NCBI RefSeq assembly: GCF_022414595.1
Contig: NZ_JADWYO010000019.1
Span: forward strand, 1 to 64,000
Origin: Streptomyces sp. MUM 203J
Lineage (GTDB): Bacteria > Actinomycetota > Actinomycetes > Streptomycetales > Streptomycetaceae
Direction: 5' to 3'
DNA: 64,000 nucleotides
Position numbers and translations under genes: made by a program. Positions 7,605 to 16,539 of this stretch are shown here, in pieces. The notes below the pieces were generated by a model, which made no database searches, was not told where the DNA came from, and worked only from the letters and a program-made list of their open reading frames with translations. Numbering within the stretch: position 1 is the stretch's first letter; each line of letters starts with the position of its first letter.

Positions 7605-9797
7605 ATGCACACCGAGGACGTCCTGGCCGCGATCCTGACCGGCCTGTGGCGCTGGGACGACGCCACACGGACCGTCTCGCTGGACGCGGAGGCCGCCCGG
7701 CTGCTGGGGCTGCCCGCCCGGCCGGCGGAGCTGACCGAGGGCGCGGCGCGGGCCCGTTTCCATCCGGTGGACTGGAACGAGATCGACGGCATCGTGAGCC
7801 TGGCCGTCGCGGAGGGCACCCTGGCCGAGGCCCGGCTGCGGGTGATGGACGGGCACGGGCGCGTGATCCGGACGGTACGCACCCGGGCCAAGCCGATCGT
7901 GGACGGCACCCCGCCCGCCCGCGACGACGGCCGCCGAGGCAGCGGTTTCCGGCTGGTCGGCACGTTCCAGGAGGTGCCCGAGCAGCGCCCGGGGACGGCC
8001 GCGCGGACGCCCGTGACGGGCGACTGGCGGCGCTCCCGCGAGGCGTTCCTGCTGGACGCGGGGCGGGCGCTGGCGGAGGCCCGGTCGACGGAGGAGGTGC
8101 TGCGGGTCGCGGCCTCGCTGTCGATGCCGGGCTTCTCGCCGGACGGTCTCGCCGTCTTCGGCGTCGCGGGCGACCGGCTGACGATCATCGGGCACCACGG
8201 GCACAGCCTGGGCGACGAGGGCCCGTTCGCGGACATGCCGCTGGACACCGACTACCCCGCGGCCGAGGTGGTCAGATCGGGCCGGGCGATCTATCTGCCG
8301 ACCCCGGACGACTACCGGGACCGCTATCCGACGGCCTGGCCGCTGGCGAAGCGGTTCGGCCGGGAGTCCTGGGCGTTTCTGCCGCTGATCGTGGCGGGAC
8401 GCACGATGGGCGCGTGGATGGCGGCGTTCACCCACCGGGTGGCGTTCACCCCGGACGAGCGGTCGGTGCTGACCACGGTGGCCAGGATGCTGGCGCAGGC
8501 GCTGGCCAGGGCGGGGGTCGCGGAGTCGGAGCGGGAGCTGTCGCTGGGGCTCCAGCGGTCGATGATGCCGGTGCTGGGGCCCGCGGTGCCGGGCATGGAG
8601 GTGGCCGCGCGGTATGTGCCGACGGGCGGCGGGCTCCAGGTGGGCGGCGACTGGTACGACATGATCCAGCTCCCCGGGGGCCGGGTGGCCTTCGTCATCG
8701 GGGACGTACAGGGGCATGACGTGCGGGCCGCCGGACTGATGGGGCAGCTGCGGATCGCGCTGCGGGCGTACGCGTCGGAGGGGCACCGGCCGGACGCGGT
8801 GCTGTCGCGGGCGTCGCGGTTCCTGTACGGGATGACGGAGGGCACCGGGCCCTGGGACGGGAGCCCGGACGGCGGGGGGCCGGGCGGGGACACCTCCGCG
8901 GACGGGCGGTTCGCGACCTGCCTGTATCTGGAGGTGGACCCGGCGAAGGGCACGGTCGACATCGCGCGGGCCGGGCACCCGGACCCGGCGATCCGCATGG
9001 CCGACGGCACGGTGCTGCTCAGGCCCACCGACGGCGGGCTGCCGCTGGGCATCGTCCCGGACACCGACTACCCGACGACCCGGTTCGTGCTGGAGCCCGG
9101 CGAGACCCTGATGATCTGCACGGACGGCCTGCTGGAGACCGGCGGGCACGACATGGAGACGGGCTGGCTGCGGGTCCGCAAGCTGCTGGAGGAGTACGAC
9201 CCGGGCGCGGAGTCGCTGGACGTGCTGGCCGACGCGCTGGTGCAGGCGGTGCACGGGCCGGGCTCACACCACACGACGGGCCCGTTCGCGGACCGCCGGG
9301 AGGACGACATAGCGGTGCTGCTGCTGTCCCGGACCGGTGAGCCCGCCACGCGGCGCACGGCCCCGCGCCGTACGGTCCTGAGCGTCGCCCAGGCGGAGCC
9401 CGAGCGGATCGCGGCGGCCCGGCACCAGCTGCGGGAGCTGCTGCACGACTGGGCGGACGAGGACCAGGTCGACGCGGCGGTCCTGATGGTGTCCGAGATG
9501 GTCACGAACGTACTGGTGCACACCGACGGGGACGCCCTGCTGGTGGCGGAGGCGGCGGGGGAGCACGGGGCACGGCTGCTGCGCGTGGAGGTCGCGGACG
9601 GCAGTGACGAGCTGCCGCACCGGCGGCGCCCCGGCGAGATGGCGTCCTCGGGGCGCGGCCTGGTGCTGATGGAGATGCTGGCGCACGCGTGGGGCGTGGA
9701 CCCGCGCGGCGAGGGCAAGTCGATCTGGTTCGAGCTCTACGAGTCGGGCGCGGAACCACCGGACGCGGAGACCTGCCTGGCGCCGCCCGAGCCGTAG
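7605..9797 (+). CDS. PAS/GAF/SpoIIE phosphatase with RsbW-like kinase domain
   Basis: This 730-residue cytoplasmic signalling protein probably controls an anti-sigma/anti-anti-sigma switch. In order it has a PAS-like domain (about 1-125, LLGLPARPAEL), a GAF domain (about 140-300), a PP2C SpoIIE phosphatase domain (about 320-570; GGDWYDM and GDVQGHD carry metal-binding aspartates) and a C-terminal GHKL ATPase (about 590-715; SEMVTNVLVHT and GRGLVLMEM). Such fusions can dephosphorylate an anti-anti-sigma factor at one end and act as serine kinase at the other. No partner STAS or sigma gene is adjacent. The ATG at 7605 is the only sensible start; the 3' end overlaps the convergent permease by 61 bp. 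Confidence 0.92.
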   Translation: MHTEDVLAAILTGLWRWDDATRTVSLDAEAARLLGLPARPAELTEGAARARFHPVDWNEIDGIVSLAVAEGTLAEARLRVMDGHGRVIRTVRTRAKPIVDGTPPARDDGRRGSGFRLVGTFQEVPEQRPGTAARTPVTGDWRRSREAFLLDAGRALAEARSTEEVLRVAASLSMPGFSPDGLAVFGVAGDRLTIIGHHGHSLGDEGPFADMPLDTDYPAAEVVRSGRAIYLPTPDDYRDRYPTAWPLAKRFGRESWAFLPLIVAGRTMGAWMAAFTHRVAFTPDERSVLTTVARMLAQALARAGVAESERELSLGLQRSMMPVLGPAVPGMEVAARYVPTGGGLQVGGDWYDMIQLPGGRVAFVIGDVQGHDVRAAGLMGQLRIALRAYASEGHRPDAVLSRASRFLYGMTEGTGPWDGSPDGGGPGGDTSADGRFATCLYLEVDPAKGTVDIARAGHPDPAIRMADGTVLLRPTDGGLPLGIVPDTDYPTTRFVLEPGETLMICTDGLLETGGHDMETGWLRVRKLLEEYDPGAESLDVLADALVQAVHGPGSHHTTGPFADRREDDIAVLLLSRTGEPATRRTAPRRTVLSVAQAEPERIAAARHQLRELLHDWADEDQVDAAVLMVSEMVTNVLVHTDGDALLVAEAAGEHGARLLRVEVADGSDELPHRRRPGEMASSGRGLVLMEMLAHAWGVDPRGEGKSIWFELYESGAEPPDAETCLAPPEP

Positions 9798-10819
9798 TGG
9801 GCGCGCAGCTCGCCCAGGATCCCGAACGCCGCCGCGGTCAGCGGCACGGCCAGCAGCATGCCGAGGATCCCGGCGACGGACGCCCCGGCGGTGATGGCCA
9901 GCATGACGGCGGCGGGGTGCATCTGCACCGTACGGCTCTGGATCAGCGGCTGCAGGACGTGCCCCTCCACGACCTGCACCAGCAGGACGATGCCGAGCGC
10001 CCACAGCGCGATGGCGAAGCCCCGGTCGGCCAGGGTGACGAGGACGGCGACGGCGCCGGACAGGAAGGCCCCGAGGTACGGGATGTAGGCGCCGACGAAG
10101 ACCAGCGCGCCCAGCCCGACCGCGCCCGGCACCCGCAGGATCAGCAGCCCGACGCCGATCAGGGTGGCGTCGATCAGGGCGATCAGGGTGGTGCCCCGCA
10201 TGAAACCCTCGACGGCCCGGAAGGCGCGCCGGGCCATGGCCTCGGTCATGTCACCGGTGGAGGGGGGCGCGAAGGCCCGCAGGGCGGCGAGGGCCCGCCC
10301 GGAGTCGCGCAGGAAGAAGAACACCAGGAACAGCGCCAGAACCGCCATGGCGATGGCCTGCGCGACCACGCTCACCCCGCTGATCACCCCGGCGGCGGCC
10401 GTCCCGCCGAACCGCCCGAGCAGTGACCGCGCGTTGCCGGCGACATCGTCCAGGGAGGTCCCGGCCGCCCCCAGGTACTCCGCGAGGTCGCGCCCGGCCC
10501 GCCGCAGGGAGGCGACGATCTGGTCGCCGGTGTCGATGAGCGCGGCCACGATGACGTACGTGGCTCCGCCGACGACGGCGACCACGGCGGCGCAGGTCAG
10601 CCCCGCGGCGAGCGACCGCCGCACCCGCAGCCGGAGGAGCCGCCGGTAGAAGGGCCCGAGCAGGGCGGTGCCGAGCAGCGCGAGCAGCAGCGGGGTGACC
10701 GCCGTCTTGAAGGTGACGCACAGCCAGACGGCCACGGCCACCACACCCGTGACGAGCAGCACGACCACGCACCAGGCGGCGAGCCGCCGGACGGGCTCGG
10801 GCAGCGAGGAGAGGGGCAC
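9737..10819 (-). CDS. AI-2E family permease
   Basis: This roughly 360-residue polytopic membrane protein belongs to the AI-2E exporter (PerM/YdiK/TqsA) family. There are two pairs of hydrophobic segments near the N-terminus, a charged soluble loop (about 90-150) and a cluster of C-terminal segments with family-typical glycine/proline motifs (VGAYIPYLGAFL, VVEGHVLQPL). Substrates vary and the name does not prove autoinducer transport. I prefer the GTG at 10819, just before the first hydrophobic segment; an ATG at 10885 would add 22 low-complexity residues. Its 3' end overlaps the SpoIIE gene. In the ancestral order it follows pirin. Confidence 0.88.
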   Translation of the reverse strand: MPLSSLPEPVRRLAAWCVVVLLVTGVVAVAVWLCVTFKTAVTPLLLALLGTALLGPFYRRLLRLRVRRSLAAGLTCAAVVAVVGGATYVIVAALIDTGDQIVASLRRAGRDLAEYLGAAGTSLDDVAGNARSLLGRFGGTAAAGVISGVSVVAQAIAMAVLALFLVFFFLRDSGRALAALRAFAPPSTGDMTEAMARRAFRAVEGFMRGTTLIALIDATLIGVGLLILRVPGAVGLGALVFVGAYIPYLGAFLSGAVAVLVTLADRGFAIALWALGIVLLVQVVEGHVLQPLIQSRTVQMHPAAVMLAITAGASVAGILGMLLAVPLTAAAFGILGELRAHYGSGGARQVSASGGSAPDS

Positions 10820-10843
10820 GCCTCCACCGCACCACGGCGAGCC

Positions 10844-10884
10844 GCGCCCCGCGCGCGGGGCGCCACCGTGAGGGTGACGCCCCA
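10844..10884 (-). terminator. palindrome/hairpin downstream of truncated pirin
   Basis: Bases 10844-10863 form a perfect 20-base palindrome (8-bp stem with CGCG loop as RNA). A second, imperfect hairpin (GGGGCG...CGCCCC) overlaps it to 10884. The site sits 14 bp past the pirin stop on the minus strand and probably terminates that transcript. Confidence 0.5.
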
Positions 10885-10897
10885 TCAGGTCCCCGTG

Positions 10898-11647
10898 CTA
10901 CGTCAGGGGCGTCCCGTCCATCCCGTGCACGGCGGGGATGGTTCCCAGTCTTCCGGCCTGGAAGTCCTCGAAGGCCTGGACGAGTTCCTCACGGGTGTTC
11001 ATGACGAACGGCCCGTAGTGGGCCATGGGCTCCCGGATGGGCTGCCCGCCGAGGAGGACGACCTCCAGCTCGGGGGCGTTGCCGTCCTGGATGGCGGCGG
11101 CCTTCAGGGTGAGCGCGCCCCCGTCCCCGAACACGGCCGCCTGCCCCATGTGCACGGGCCGCTGCTCGGCACCCACGGAGCCGCGCCCGGCCAGCACGTA
11201 GGCGAGCCCGTTGAAGTCGGCGCGCCAGGGCAGGGTGACCTCGGCTCCTGGCTGGAGGGTGGCGTGGACCATGGTGATGGGCGTGTGGGTGATGCCCGGG
11301 CCCGCGTGGCCGTCCAGCTCCCCGGCGATGACCCGGATCAGCGCGCCGCCGTCGGCGGAGGTCAGCAGCTTCACGGACCCGCCGCGGATGTCCTGGTAGC
11401 GCGGGTCCTTCATCTTGTCCGCGGCCGGCAGGTTCACCCAGAGCTGGAGCCCGTGGAACAGCCCGCCCGAGGTGACCAGCGACTCCGGGGGCGCCTCGAT
11501 GTGCAGCAGCCCGGACCCGGCGGTCATCCACTGGGTGTCGCCGTTGGTGATGGTGCCGCCGCCGTTGGAGTCCTGGTGGACGAAGGTCCCGTCGATCAGG
11601 TAGGTGACGGTCTCGAAGCCTCGGTGCGGGTGCCAGGGGGTCCCTTT
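10898..11647 (-). pseudogene. pirin, 5'-truncated by integration at its phiC31-type attB
   Basis: This is the C-terminal three quarters of a pirin (quercetin 2,3-dioxygenase-like bicupin), homologous from the lysine codon equivalent to residue 75 of the intact copy at 21002-21955. It keeps HPHRGFETVTY and GSGLLHIE. The homology stops inside the TTT at 11645-11647; beyond it the frame meets TAA within integrase-type attP sequence, so the native start is lost. An internal ATG at 11527 could at best give 209 residues without the first metal-binding histidines. By position next to the AI-2E gene this is the native 3' part. The two pirins are roughly 80% identical in protein over the shared part. 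Confidence 0.88.
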
Positions 11648-11671
11648 GAGTTACATCAGTTGGGGGACTAA
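11624..11671. other. attL: attB half joined to phiC31-like attP half
   Basis: Left of the core, GTGCGGGTGCCAGGG (from 11624) is the pirin-gene sequence of the phiC31 attB arm. Right of it, TTTGAGTTACATCAGTTGGG matches the right arm of phiC31 attP as I remember it, with differences only in the three bases after TTTGAGTT. The crossover dinucleotide TT lies in the TTT at 11645-11647. The integrase gene begins 45 bp further, as in phiC31. This is a hybrid attachment site. Confidence 0.85.
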
Positions 11672-11691
11672 ACAAACGCTAGAGTCCTCCC

Positions 11692-13461
11692 ATGAAGAGA
11701 CCAGGGGTGGTGACCGGCATGGACATCCATGCGGGGGTCTATGGGCGTCAGTCCGTGGGGCGAGCCAACAAGTCCGAGGTCAGCACGGTCACGCAGCGCG
11801 CGGCGGGCGTCGCCGAGGCGGAGCGGCGCGGGGCCGTCAGCATCACCGAGTACGAGGACCTCGGCATATCCGCGTTCACGGGCGACGAACGTCCGGACTT
11901 CGACCGGCTGCTCAAGGACTGCCACGAGGGCCGGGTCAACCTGATCATCGTCTACTACATCAGCCGCCTGTCCCGGATGGATCCGCTGGACGCCATCCCC
12001 ATCGTCACCGAGCTGCTCAACCTCGGCGTGACGATCGTCAGCCTCACCGAGGGCGAGTTCCGCAAGGGCAATCTGATGGACCTGATCCATCTGATCCTGC
12101 GGCTCGACGCGGCCCACAGCGAGAGCAAGAACAAGAGCGACGCCGTCCACGCGGCGAAGAAGGCTGCGGCAGCACTCGGCGGGTACACCGGCGGGAAGCC
12201 CCCGTACGGGTTCCGCATGGTCCCGGTGACACGGATGACGCCCGAGGGCAGGCCGGTCGTGATCCAGGTCCTGGAGCACGAGCCCGACGAGGTGCAGGTC
12301 ATCCAGGACGTCTGGGCGCGGATCAAGAAGCACAAGGACGAGGCGTACTTCCCCGGAGGTCGCCGTCGGCACCCCGGGTCACTCACCGGCATCAGCGCCC
12401 AACTGACTACCGAAGGCGTACCCACCAAGGGCCAGAAGACCGGCAAGAAGACCAAGGACAGCGTCTGGGACCCGAAGACGCTCATGCGCATCCTGCGTGA
12501 TCCGCGTATCGCCGGTTACGCGGCGACGCCGATCTACAAGCGCCGCGAAGACGGCACGCTCACCAGCCAGATCGAGAGCTACCGCGTCCAACGAGACCCC
12601 GAGACGATGGAACCGGTCAGGGCGTATCCGCCGGTCATCACGCCGGACGACTGGCATGAGCTGCAGAAGTGGCTCGACGGCCGGGGGCAGGGCAAGGGAC
12701 TGTCGCGCGGGCAGGCCCTCCTGACCGCCATGGACATCCTGTTCTGCGACTGCGGTGCGGTGATGACGTCCCACCGAGCAGCCGTCGCCATGAAAGCCGC
12801 GTACCGCTGCCGCCGCCGGAAGGTGCTGCCGGGACAGCACGAGGGCGATTGCACCGTCAGCATGAAGGCCCTGGACCTGTACGTGGCCAAGCGGATCTTC
12901 GCGCTCATCCAGACCGCCGAGGACGACCCCGAGACGGCAGTCATCCTTGCCGAGGCCGCCCGGCGGTACACCGCACAGACAGAACAACCGGAGATCTCGG
13001 GTGAACGCCGCAGCCTCCTCACCGAACGCGCCGATGCCAAGCAGGCCCTGGAGGAGCTGTACGACCGGGAGGAGGCCGGCGACTACGACGACCCCGTCGG
13101 GCGGCGCCGGTTCCGAGAGCGCAAGGAGCGGCTCCTCGGCCGCATGGAAGGAGCAGAGGCCCGCCTCGCCGAGTTGGAGGAGGCGTCGACACCGACGCTC
13201 CCCATCCACCTGTGGCTGCCCATGGGTGCGGGAGACGTCGACCCCGTGGGCGAGGGCTCGTGGTGGGCCGCAGCGACGATCCAGGAGCGGCGAGACTTCG
13301 TAAAGCTGTTCGTCGCCCGGATCACGGTCACCAAGGCGACCGGCGCCGGGAAGTCCACGCCGGTCGAGCGACGCGCGACGGTCGAGTTCGTACAGCCTGA
13401 ACAGAGCGCCGACGAAGCGGAGGATCCGGACCGACCGGAACCACTGCCGGTAGCAGTCTGA
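11692..13461 (+). CDS. int: phiC31-like large serine integrase
   Basis: This 589-residue site-specific recombinase joins attP and attB through a Ser-DNA intermediate. The resolvase domain has the nucleophile Ser21 in YGRQS and the conserved SRLSRMDPLDAIPIV and MDLIHLI segments. A recombinase domain (MRILRDPRIAGYA, GRGQGKGLSRGQ) follows. The zinc-ribbon has cysteines in FCDCGAVMTS and YRCRRRK, and a coiled coil lies near residues 440-500. Spacing and motifs follow phiC31 Int (605-613 residues) almost throughout. The ATG at 11719, behind AGGGGTGG, is an alternative start (Ser12, as in phiC31). It probably made the adjacent attL. No excisionase-like gene is visible. Confidence 0.95.
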   Translation: MKRPGVVTGMDIHAGVYGRQSVGRANKSEVSTVTQRAAGVAEAERRGAVSITEYEDLGISAFTGDERPDFDRLLKDCHEGRVNLIIVYYISRLSRMDPLDAIPIVTELLNLGVTIVSLTEGEFRKGNLMDLIHLILRLDAAHSESKNKSDAVHAAKKAAAALGGYTGGKPPYGFRMVPVTRMTPEGRPVVIQVLEHEPDEVQVIQDVWARIKKHKDEAYFPGGRRRHPGSLTGISAQLTTEGVPTKGQKTGKKTKDSVWDPKTLMRILRDPRIAGYAATPIYKRREDGTLTSQIESYRVQRDPETMEPVRAYPPVITPDDWHELQKWLDGRGQGKGLSRGQALLTAMDILFCDCGAVMTSHRAAVAMKAAYRCRRRKVLPGQHEGDCTVSMKALDLYVAKRIFALIQTAEDDPETAVILAEAARRYTAQTEQPEISGERRSLLTERADAKQALEELYDREEAGDYDDPVGRRRFRERKERLLGRMEGAEARLAELEEASTPTLPIHLWLPMGAGDVDPVGEGSWWAAATIQERRDFVKLFVARITVTKATGAGKSTPVERRATVEFVQPEQSADEAEDPDRPEPLPVAV

Positions 13462-13505
13462 TCCGCTGCTCAGGCGGTGCGGGGGCGGAAACATACACCG
13501 ACATC

Positions 13506-13522
13506 CCGGTTAGCCTAACCGG
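13506..13522. terminator. 17-base palindrome after the integrase
   Basis: CCGGTTAGCCTAACCGG is symmetric about its central base (8-base arms) and lies 44 bp past the integrase stop. It can form a 7-bp hairpin and may terminate int. As DNA it could equally be a protein-binding site. Confidence 0.45.
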
Positions 13523-13539
13523 CGATTCTCCGGATCCTT

Positions 13540-13598
13540 GGAGGTCCCTTCGGGGCGCAGGGGCAGCCCAGTCGCTGCCCCTGTGCCGCCGCACCTCC
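13540..13598. terminator. nested hairpin downstream of int
   Basis: A perfect 10-bp inner stem (CAGGGGCAGC at 13558-13567 with 13574-13583, loop CCAGTC) sits inside an outer GGAGGT/ACCTCC pair (13540-13545 with 13593-13598). It probably insulates int from the following region. Confidence 0.5.
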
Positions 13599-13753
13599 AA
13601 GTAACCAGGAGCCGCTCCTTGCACAGCCCCGACCTCGGAACCGGCCGGGCCGCATCTCCGATGGCCCACACATGCGCTGGTCAGCACCAGCGCCGCACCA
13701 CCCCCGCGCACGGCGCTCGTCGCCAGCACCGCGTCCTTCCGCGCACATGTTCC

Positions 13754-14004
13754 ATCTCCGGACCAGCCGAAACGGTCAAGGGAGACATCGACTTCGGCCG
13801 CGTAGTCGGCAGCAAACTGCTCTCCCAGCCGGTCTGGCGCCTCCTCACTCCCTCGAAGCGAGTGGCCCAGAACGTCTCACGTGTGCTCGACGCGCCGCTT
13901 CGGAGCGCGCTCGTGCACGAAACGGAGCAGTTCGAGGTCGTTTCGCAGGAGCCCCGCATCCGTATCACCGTCGAGGAGCCGGAGAGCATGACAATGCAGA
14001 TGAA
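13754..14004 (+). pseudogene. unknown coding frame, left part, split by the IS
   Basis: From about 13754 this frame shows strong G/C bias in third positions and protein-like composition (KGDIDFGRVV, SQPVWRLLTPSKRVAQ, FEVVSQEPRIRITVEE). It runs up to the IS at 14005. Removing the IS and one 8-bp duplication rejoins it in frame with 15421 onward, and the frame then stays open to 15676. The true start is unclear: the frame opens back to an ATG at 13538, but that part overlaps hairpins and looks non-coding. I do not recognise the product. Confidence 0.5.
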
Positions 14005-15412
14005 GGATGGCGTCCCGCGGAGTGGTGTAACGGATCTTGGCTGGGAAGTGCGCCGTTTCCGTGCCCTGGCGTGCATCGGCTGCCGGTGAACACTCCCTGA
14101 GAACAGGGCAGGCCACCGTGCAACTGTCCTTGGTGAACTGCCAGTTCGTTCCAAGGAGGTGCCCGGTGGCCTTGTCCCAGCATGACCTACTTCGCCTGCT
14201 TGAGTCACTACGTTCGGCAGATGGTCTTGAACTCGTCCGCGAGGTCGCCGAGCGGCTGCTGCAGGAACTGATCGAGGCCGAGGCCACAGCCCGGATCGGT
14301 GCGGAGTGGGGCGAGAGAACCGACACACGCACCACCTGGCGCAACGGGCACCGGGAGAAGACCGTGACCACGCAGGCCGGCGACCTGGAGCTCGCGATCC
14401 CGAAACTTCGGGCCGGAAGCTTCTTCCCAAGCCTGCTCGAGCGCCGACGCCGGATCGACCAGGCCCTTTACGCGGTCGTCATGGAGGCGTACGTCCACGG
14501 CGTCTCCACCCGCTCAGTCGACGACCTGGTCAAAGCCCTCGGCTCGGACACCGGCATATCCAAGAGCGAGGTCTCCCGGATCTGCGCGGACCTCGACGAA
14601 CAGCTCGACGCCTTCCGCACCCGGCTGCTGGATCACACCCGCTTCCCCTACGTCTATCTCGACGCCACCTACGTCAAGGCCCGCGTGAACCACCAGATCG
14701 TCTCCCAGGCCGTCGTCATCGCCACCGGCGTCACCGAGGACGGCGGTCGCGAGGTCCTGGGCGTCATGGTCGGTGACAGCGAAACCGAAGCGTTCTGGAC
14801 CGCGTTCCTGCGCTCGTTACGGGAACGCGGTCTGACTGGTGTCCGGCTCGTCATCTCCGACAGCCACAGCGGCCTGGTCAAAGCCATCCGCAAGGTCATG
14901 CTCGGTGCTGCCTGGCAGCGCTGTCGTGTCCACTTCGTCCGCAACGTCTTCTCGGTGATCCCGAAGGGAGCCGCGGAAATGGTCGCCGCAACGATCCGCA
15001 CGCTCTTCGCCCAGCCCACCGCCGAAGCGGTCCGGGCCCACCTGGACACCGTCGCGGACATGCTCGGCGAGCAGTTTCCCAAGGTCAAAGAGATGCTGCG
15101 GGAGGCGAAGGAGGACCTGACCGCGTTCGCGGACTTCCCCCACCAGCACTGGAAGAAGATCCAGTCGACGAACCCGCTCGAGCGGCTGAACCGGGAGATC
15201 AAGCGCCGTTCCGACGTCGTCCAGGTCTTCCCGAACACCGGCGCCGTCGACCGGCTCGCCACCGCCGTCCTCGTCGAGCTCCACGACGAGTGGATCGCCT
15301 TCCCCCGCCGCTACCTCTCCATCGAGAGCATGGACAGCCTCTATCCGGACAACACCACCTGTCTGCCCGGCACCGCTGTGTGATCCGCTACACCACTACA
15401 AGGGACACGACC
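14005..15412 (+). mobile_element. IS256-family insertion sequence
   Basis: This complete 1.4-kb element has imperfect terminal inverted repeats of about 32 bases (14005-14036 and 15382-15413; 24 positions match when aligned, including AGTGGTGTA and CGGATC). It carries one transposase gene and is bordered by the 8-bp repeat CAGATGAA. It is inserted in an unknown coding frame inside the larger integrated element. Confidence 0.88.
14166..15383 (+). CDS. IS256-family (mutator-type) transposase
   Basis: This 405-residue DDE transposase mobilises the surrounding IS. Catalytic acids are visible in YLDATYVKA (first Asp), VISDSHSG (second Asp) and STNPLERLNREIKRR (Glu). The C/H-type motif WQRCRVHFVRN of the family lies between the second Asp and the Glu. 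The GTG at 14166 follows an excellent Shine-Dalgarno (AAGGAGGT at 14153-14160), so I prefer it to the longer frame back to 14037. The length matches full-size IS256 transposases and there is no frameshift, so the protein is likely active. The stop lies inside the right inverted repeat region. Confidence 0.93.
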   Translation: MALSQHDLLRLLESLRSADGLELVREVAERLLQELIEAEATARIGAEWGERTDTRTTWRNGHREKTVTTQAGDLELAIPKLRAGSFFPSLLERRRRIDQALYAVVMEAYVHGVSTRSVDDLVKALGSDTGISKSEVSRICADLDEQLDAFRTRLLDHTRFPYVYLDATYVKARVNHQIVSQAVVIATGVTEDGGREVLGVMVGDSETEAFWTAFLRSLRERGLTGVRLVISDSHSGLVKAIRKVMLGAAWQRCRVHFVRNVFSVIPKGAAEMVAATIRTLFAQPTAEAVRAHLDTVADMLGEQFPKVKEMLREAKEDLTAFADFPHQHWKKIQSTNPLERLNREIKRRSDVVQVFPNTGAVDRLATAVLVELHDEWIAFPRRYLSIESMDSLYPDNTTCLPGTAV

Positions 15413-15420
15413 CAGATGAA

Positions 15421-15606
15421 GTTGTGGGACTCCCGCGGCCTCGTACACCACTGCGACGGTCGTGTCTTCCTGTCCCCCGCATCCAGGGTGGGGCACTCCT
15501 GCGGGTGTCCTCCGGCCATGGCCGAGCGCAAGGAGCGGGCGAGGCTCGGTCAAGGGCCACACCGATTACGACGCTCCTGTTCCGCCTTGCTGACAGCCCT
15601 TGCGCC
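15421..15606 (+). pseudogene. unknown coding frame, right part, beyond the IS
   Basis: Joined to the frame ending at 14004 it continues KLWDSRGLVHHCDGRVF and stays open to 15676. The early part keeps good codon bias; past about 15490 it looks less coding and merges into the asparagine-synthase remnant in other frames. It is best regarded as the 3' piece of the gene the IS interrupted. Function unknown. Confidence 0.4.
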
Positions 15607-15998
15607 GACTTGTTCCGTTTCAGGTCCTCCTCGTGGCGCTTCGCCGAGGCGGTGGAAGAGGTTCATGCCCAGCTGACCCCGCCGAGTACAAGATCACGGA
15701 TCCGGCCCAGGGCGAGCGGATCCTGCGGGACGCGGCCAAGGCCCTCGGCCTTCCCCACGAGATCTGGGCCAGCCGGGACAAGCTCGGCTTCGCCTCCCCC
15801 ATCCCCACCTGGCTCAACGGCCAGCTCGCCGCATGGGCCAACGCCCAGATCACCACCGCCCTCGCCGACGCCCCCAACGCCTTCCGCCCCCTCCTCGAAG
15901 GCGGCCTGAAACCCGGCGGCCGGTTCGACCGCACCCGCATGCAGGCCCTCATGGCAGCCGCCTGGTTCTCGAACGAAGCGAGCAGGGCCACCGCATGA
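15606..15998 (+). pseudogene. asparagine synthase (glutamine-hydrolysing) C-terminal remnant
   Basis: About 110 residues resemble the C-terminal end of the AsnB synthetase domain: ERILRDAAKALGLPHEIW and DKLGFASPIPTWLNG are characteristic. A likely frameshift lies near 15675, because RFAEAVEEVHAQL reads in one frame and AEYKITDP in the next. The glutaminase domain and most of the ATP-pyrophosphatase domain are missing. It is a decayed fragment, perhaps of an amidating enzyme from a sugar or peptide pathway once carried here. The neighbouring Nudix and UDP-sugar dehydrogenase genes are intact. Confidence 0.65.
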
Positions 15999-16026
15999 TC
16001 CCCAACCGCCCCACTAGCGTGTCGGA

Positions 16027-16464
16027 ATGCACTCCGACACCACCCCGGCCGAGGAGCCGCCCACCGCCCGCGGCGCCGTCGCGATCATCACCAACCGCCG
16101 CGGCGAACTCCTCCTCCACCTCCGCGACGACCTGCCCCACATCGCCTGGCCCGCCCACTGGAGCCTGCTGGGCGGAGGCTGCGACCCCGGGGAGGCGCCC
16201 GCCGAGGCGATCGTCCGCGAACTCGACGAAGAAGCAAGCCTCTCCGCCGCCCCCCTGACAGAGCTGTTCGCCATCCGCGACGAGCACGGCTCGGGCCAGG
16301 TCATCACCTTCTTCGCCAACACCTGGGACGGCGACGAGACCGCCCTGCCCCTCACCGAGGGGGTCAAGCTCCAGTTCTTCGCCCCCGAGCACCTCGACAT
16401 CCTCACGATCCCGCCGTTCATCCGGGACGGGATCAACCGCTACCTGGCCGCCAGGCCCTCCTGA
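16027..16464 (+). CDS. Nudix (MutT-like) hydrolase
   Basis: This 145-residue cytoplasmic pyrophosphohydrolase acts on a nucleoside-diphosphate-linked substrate. The Nudix box is complete: GGGCDPGEAPAEAIVREL continues into DEEAS, with the metal-binding glutamates of the REXXEE core present. The N-terminus GAVAIITNRRGELLLHLR is the usual first strand. The ATG at 16027 is the first in frame. It is followed by two hairpins and then ugd on the same strand, so sugar-nucleotide metabolism is possible but not shown. Confidence 0.88.
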   Translation: MHSDTTPAEEPPTARGAVAIITNRRGELLLHLRDDLPHIAWPAHWSLLGGGCDPGEAPAEAIVRELDEEASLSAAPLTELFAIRDEHGSGQVITFFANTWDGDETALPLTEGVKLQFFAPEHLDILTIPPFIRDGINRYLAARPS

Positions 16465-16467
16465 GCA

Positions 16468-16519
16468 CCCCGCCGCAGCGAGGCGGGGGAACAGGTGGGG
16501 CCGCTGTGGGCGGCCCCAC
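16468..16519 (+). terminator. two consecutive hairpins between the Nudix and dehydrogenase genes
   Basis: A 7-bp stem (CCCCGCC at 16468-16474 with 16482-16488) is followed by a 10-bp perfect stem (GTGGGGCCGC at 16495-16504 with 16510-16519, loop TGTGG). The second ends four bases before the AAGGGA ribosome-binding site of the next gene. The pair may terminate the Nudix message or shape the leader of the dehydrogenase message. Confidence 0.45.
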
Positions 16520-16539
16520 CCGAAGGGACAAGACCCGCC

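Larger units (their letters stand above)
13997..15420. repeat. 8-bp target-site duplication flanking the IS
   Basis: CAGATGAA occurs at 13997-14004 and again at 15413-15420, immediately outside the inverted repeats. Eight or nine base duplications are typical of IS256-family transposition. Their perfect match suggests a fairly recent insertion. Confidence 0.8.

Noticed and set aside
13538..13753. ATG at 13538 as start of the IS-interrupted gene
   Set aside because: The first 70 codons overlap two hairpins and lack protein-like composition; coding bias begins near 13754.
13877..14371. Minus-strand open frame across the IS left end (ends ...ERAPKRRVEHT)
   Set aside because: It runs antisense to the transposase, and third-position G/C in the flank is clearly better on the plus strand.
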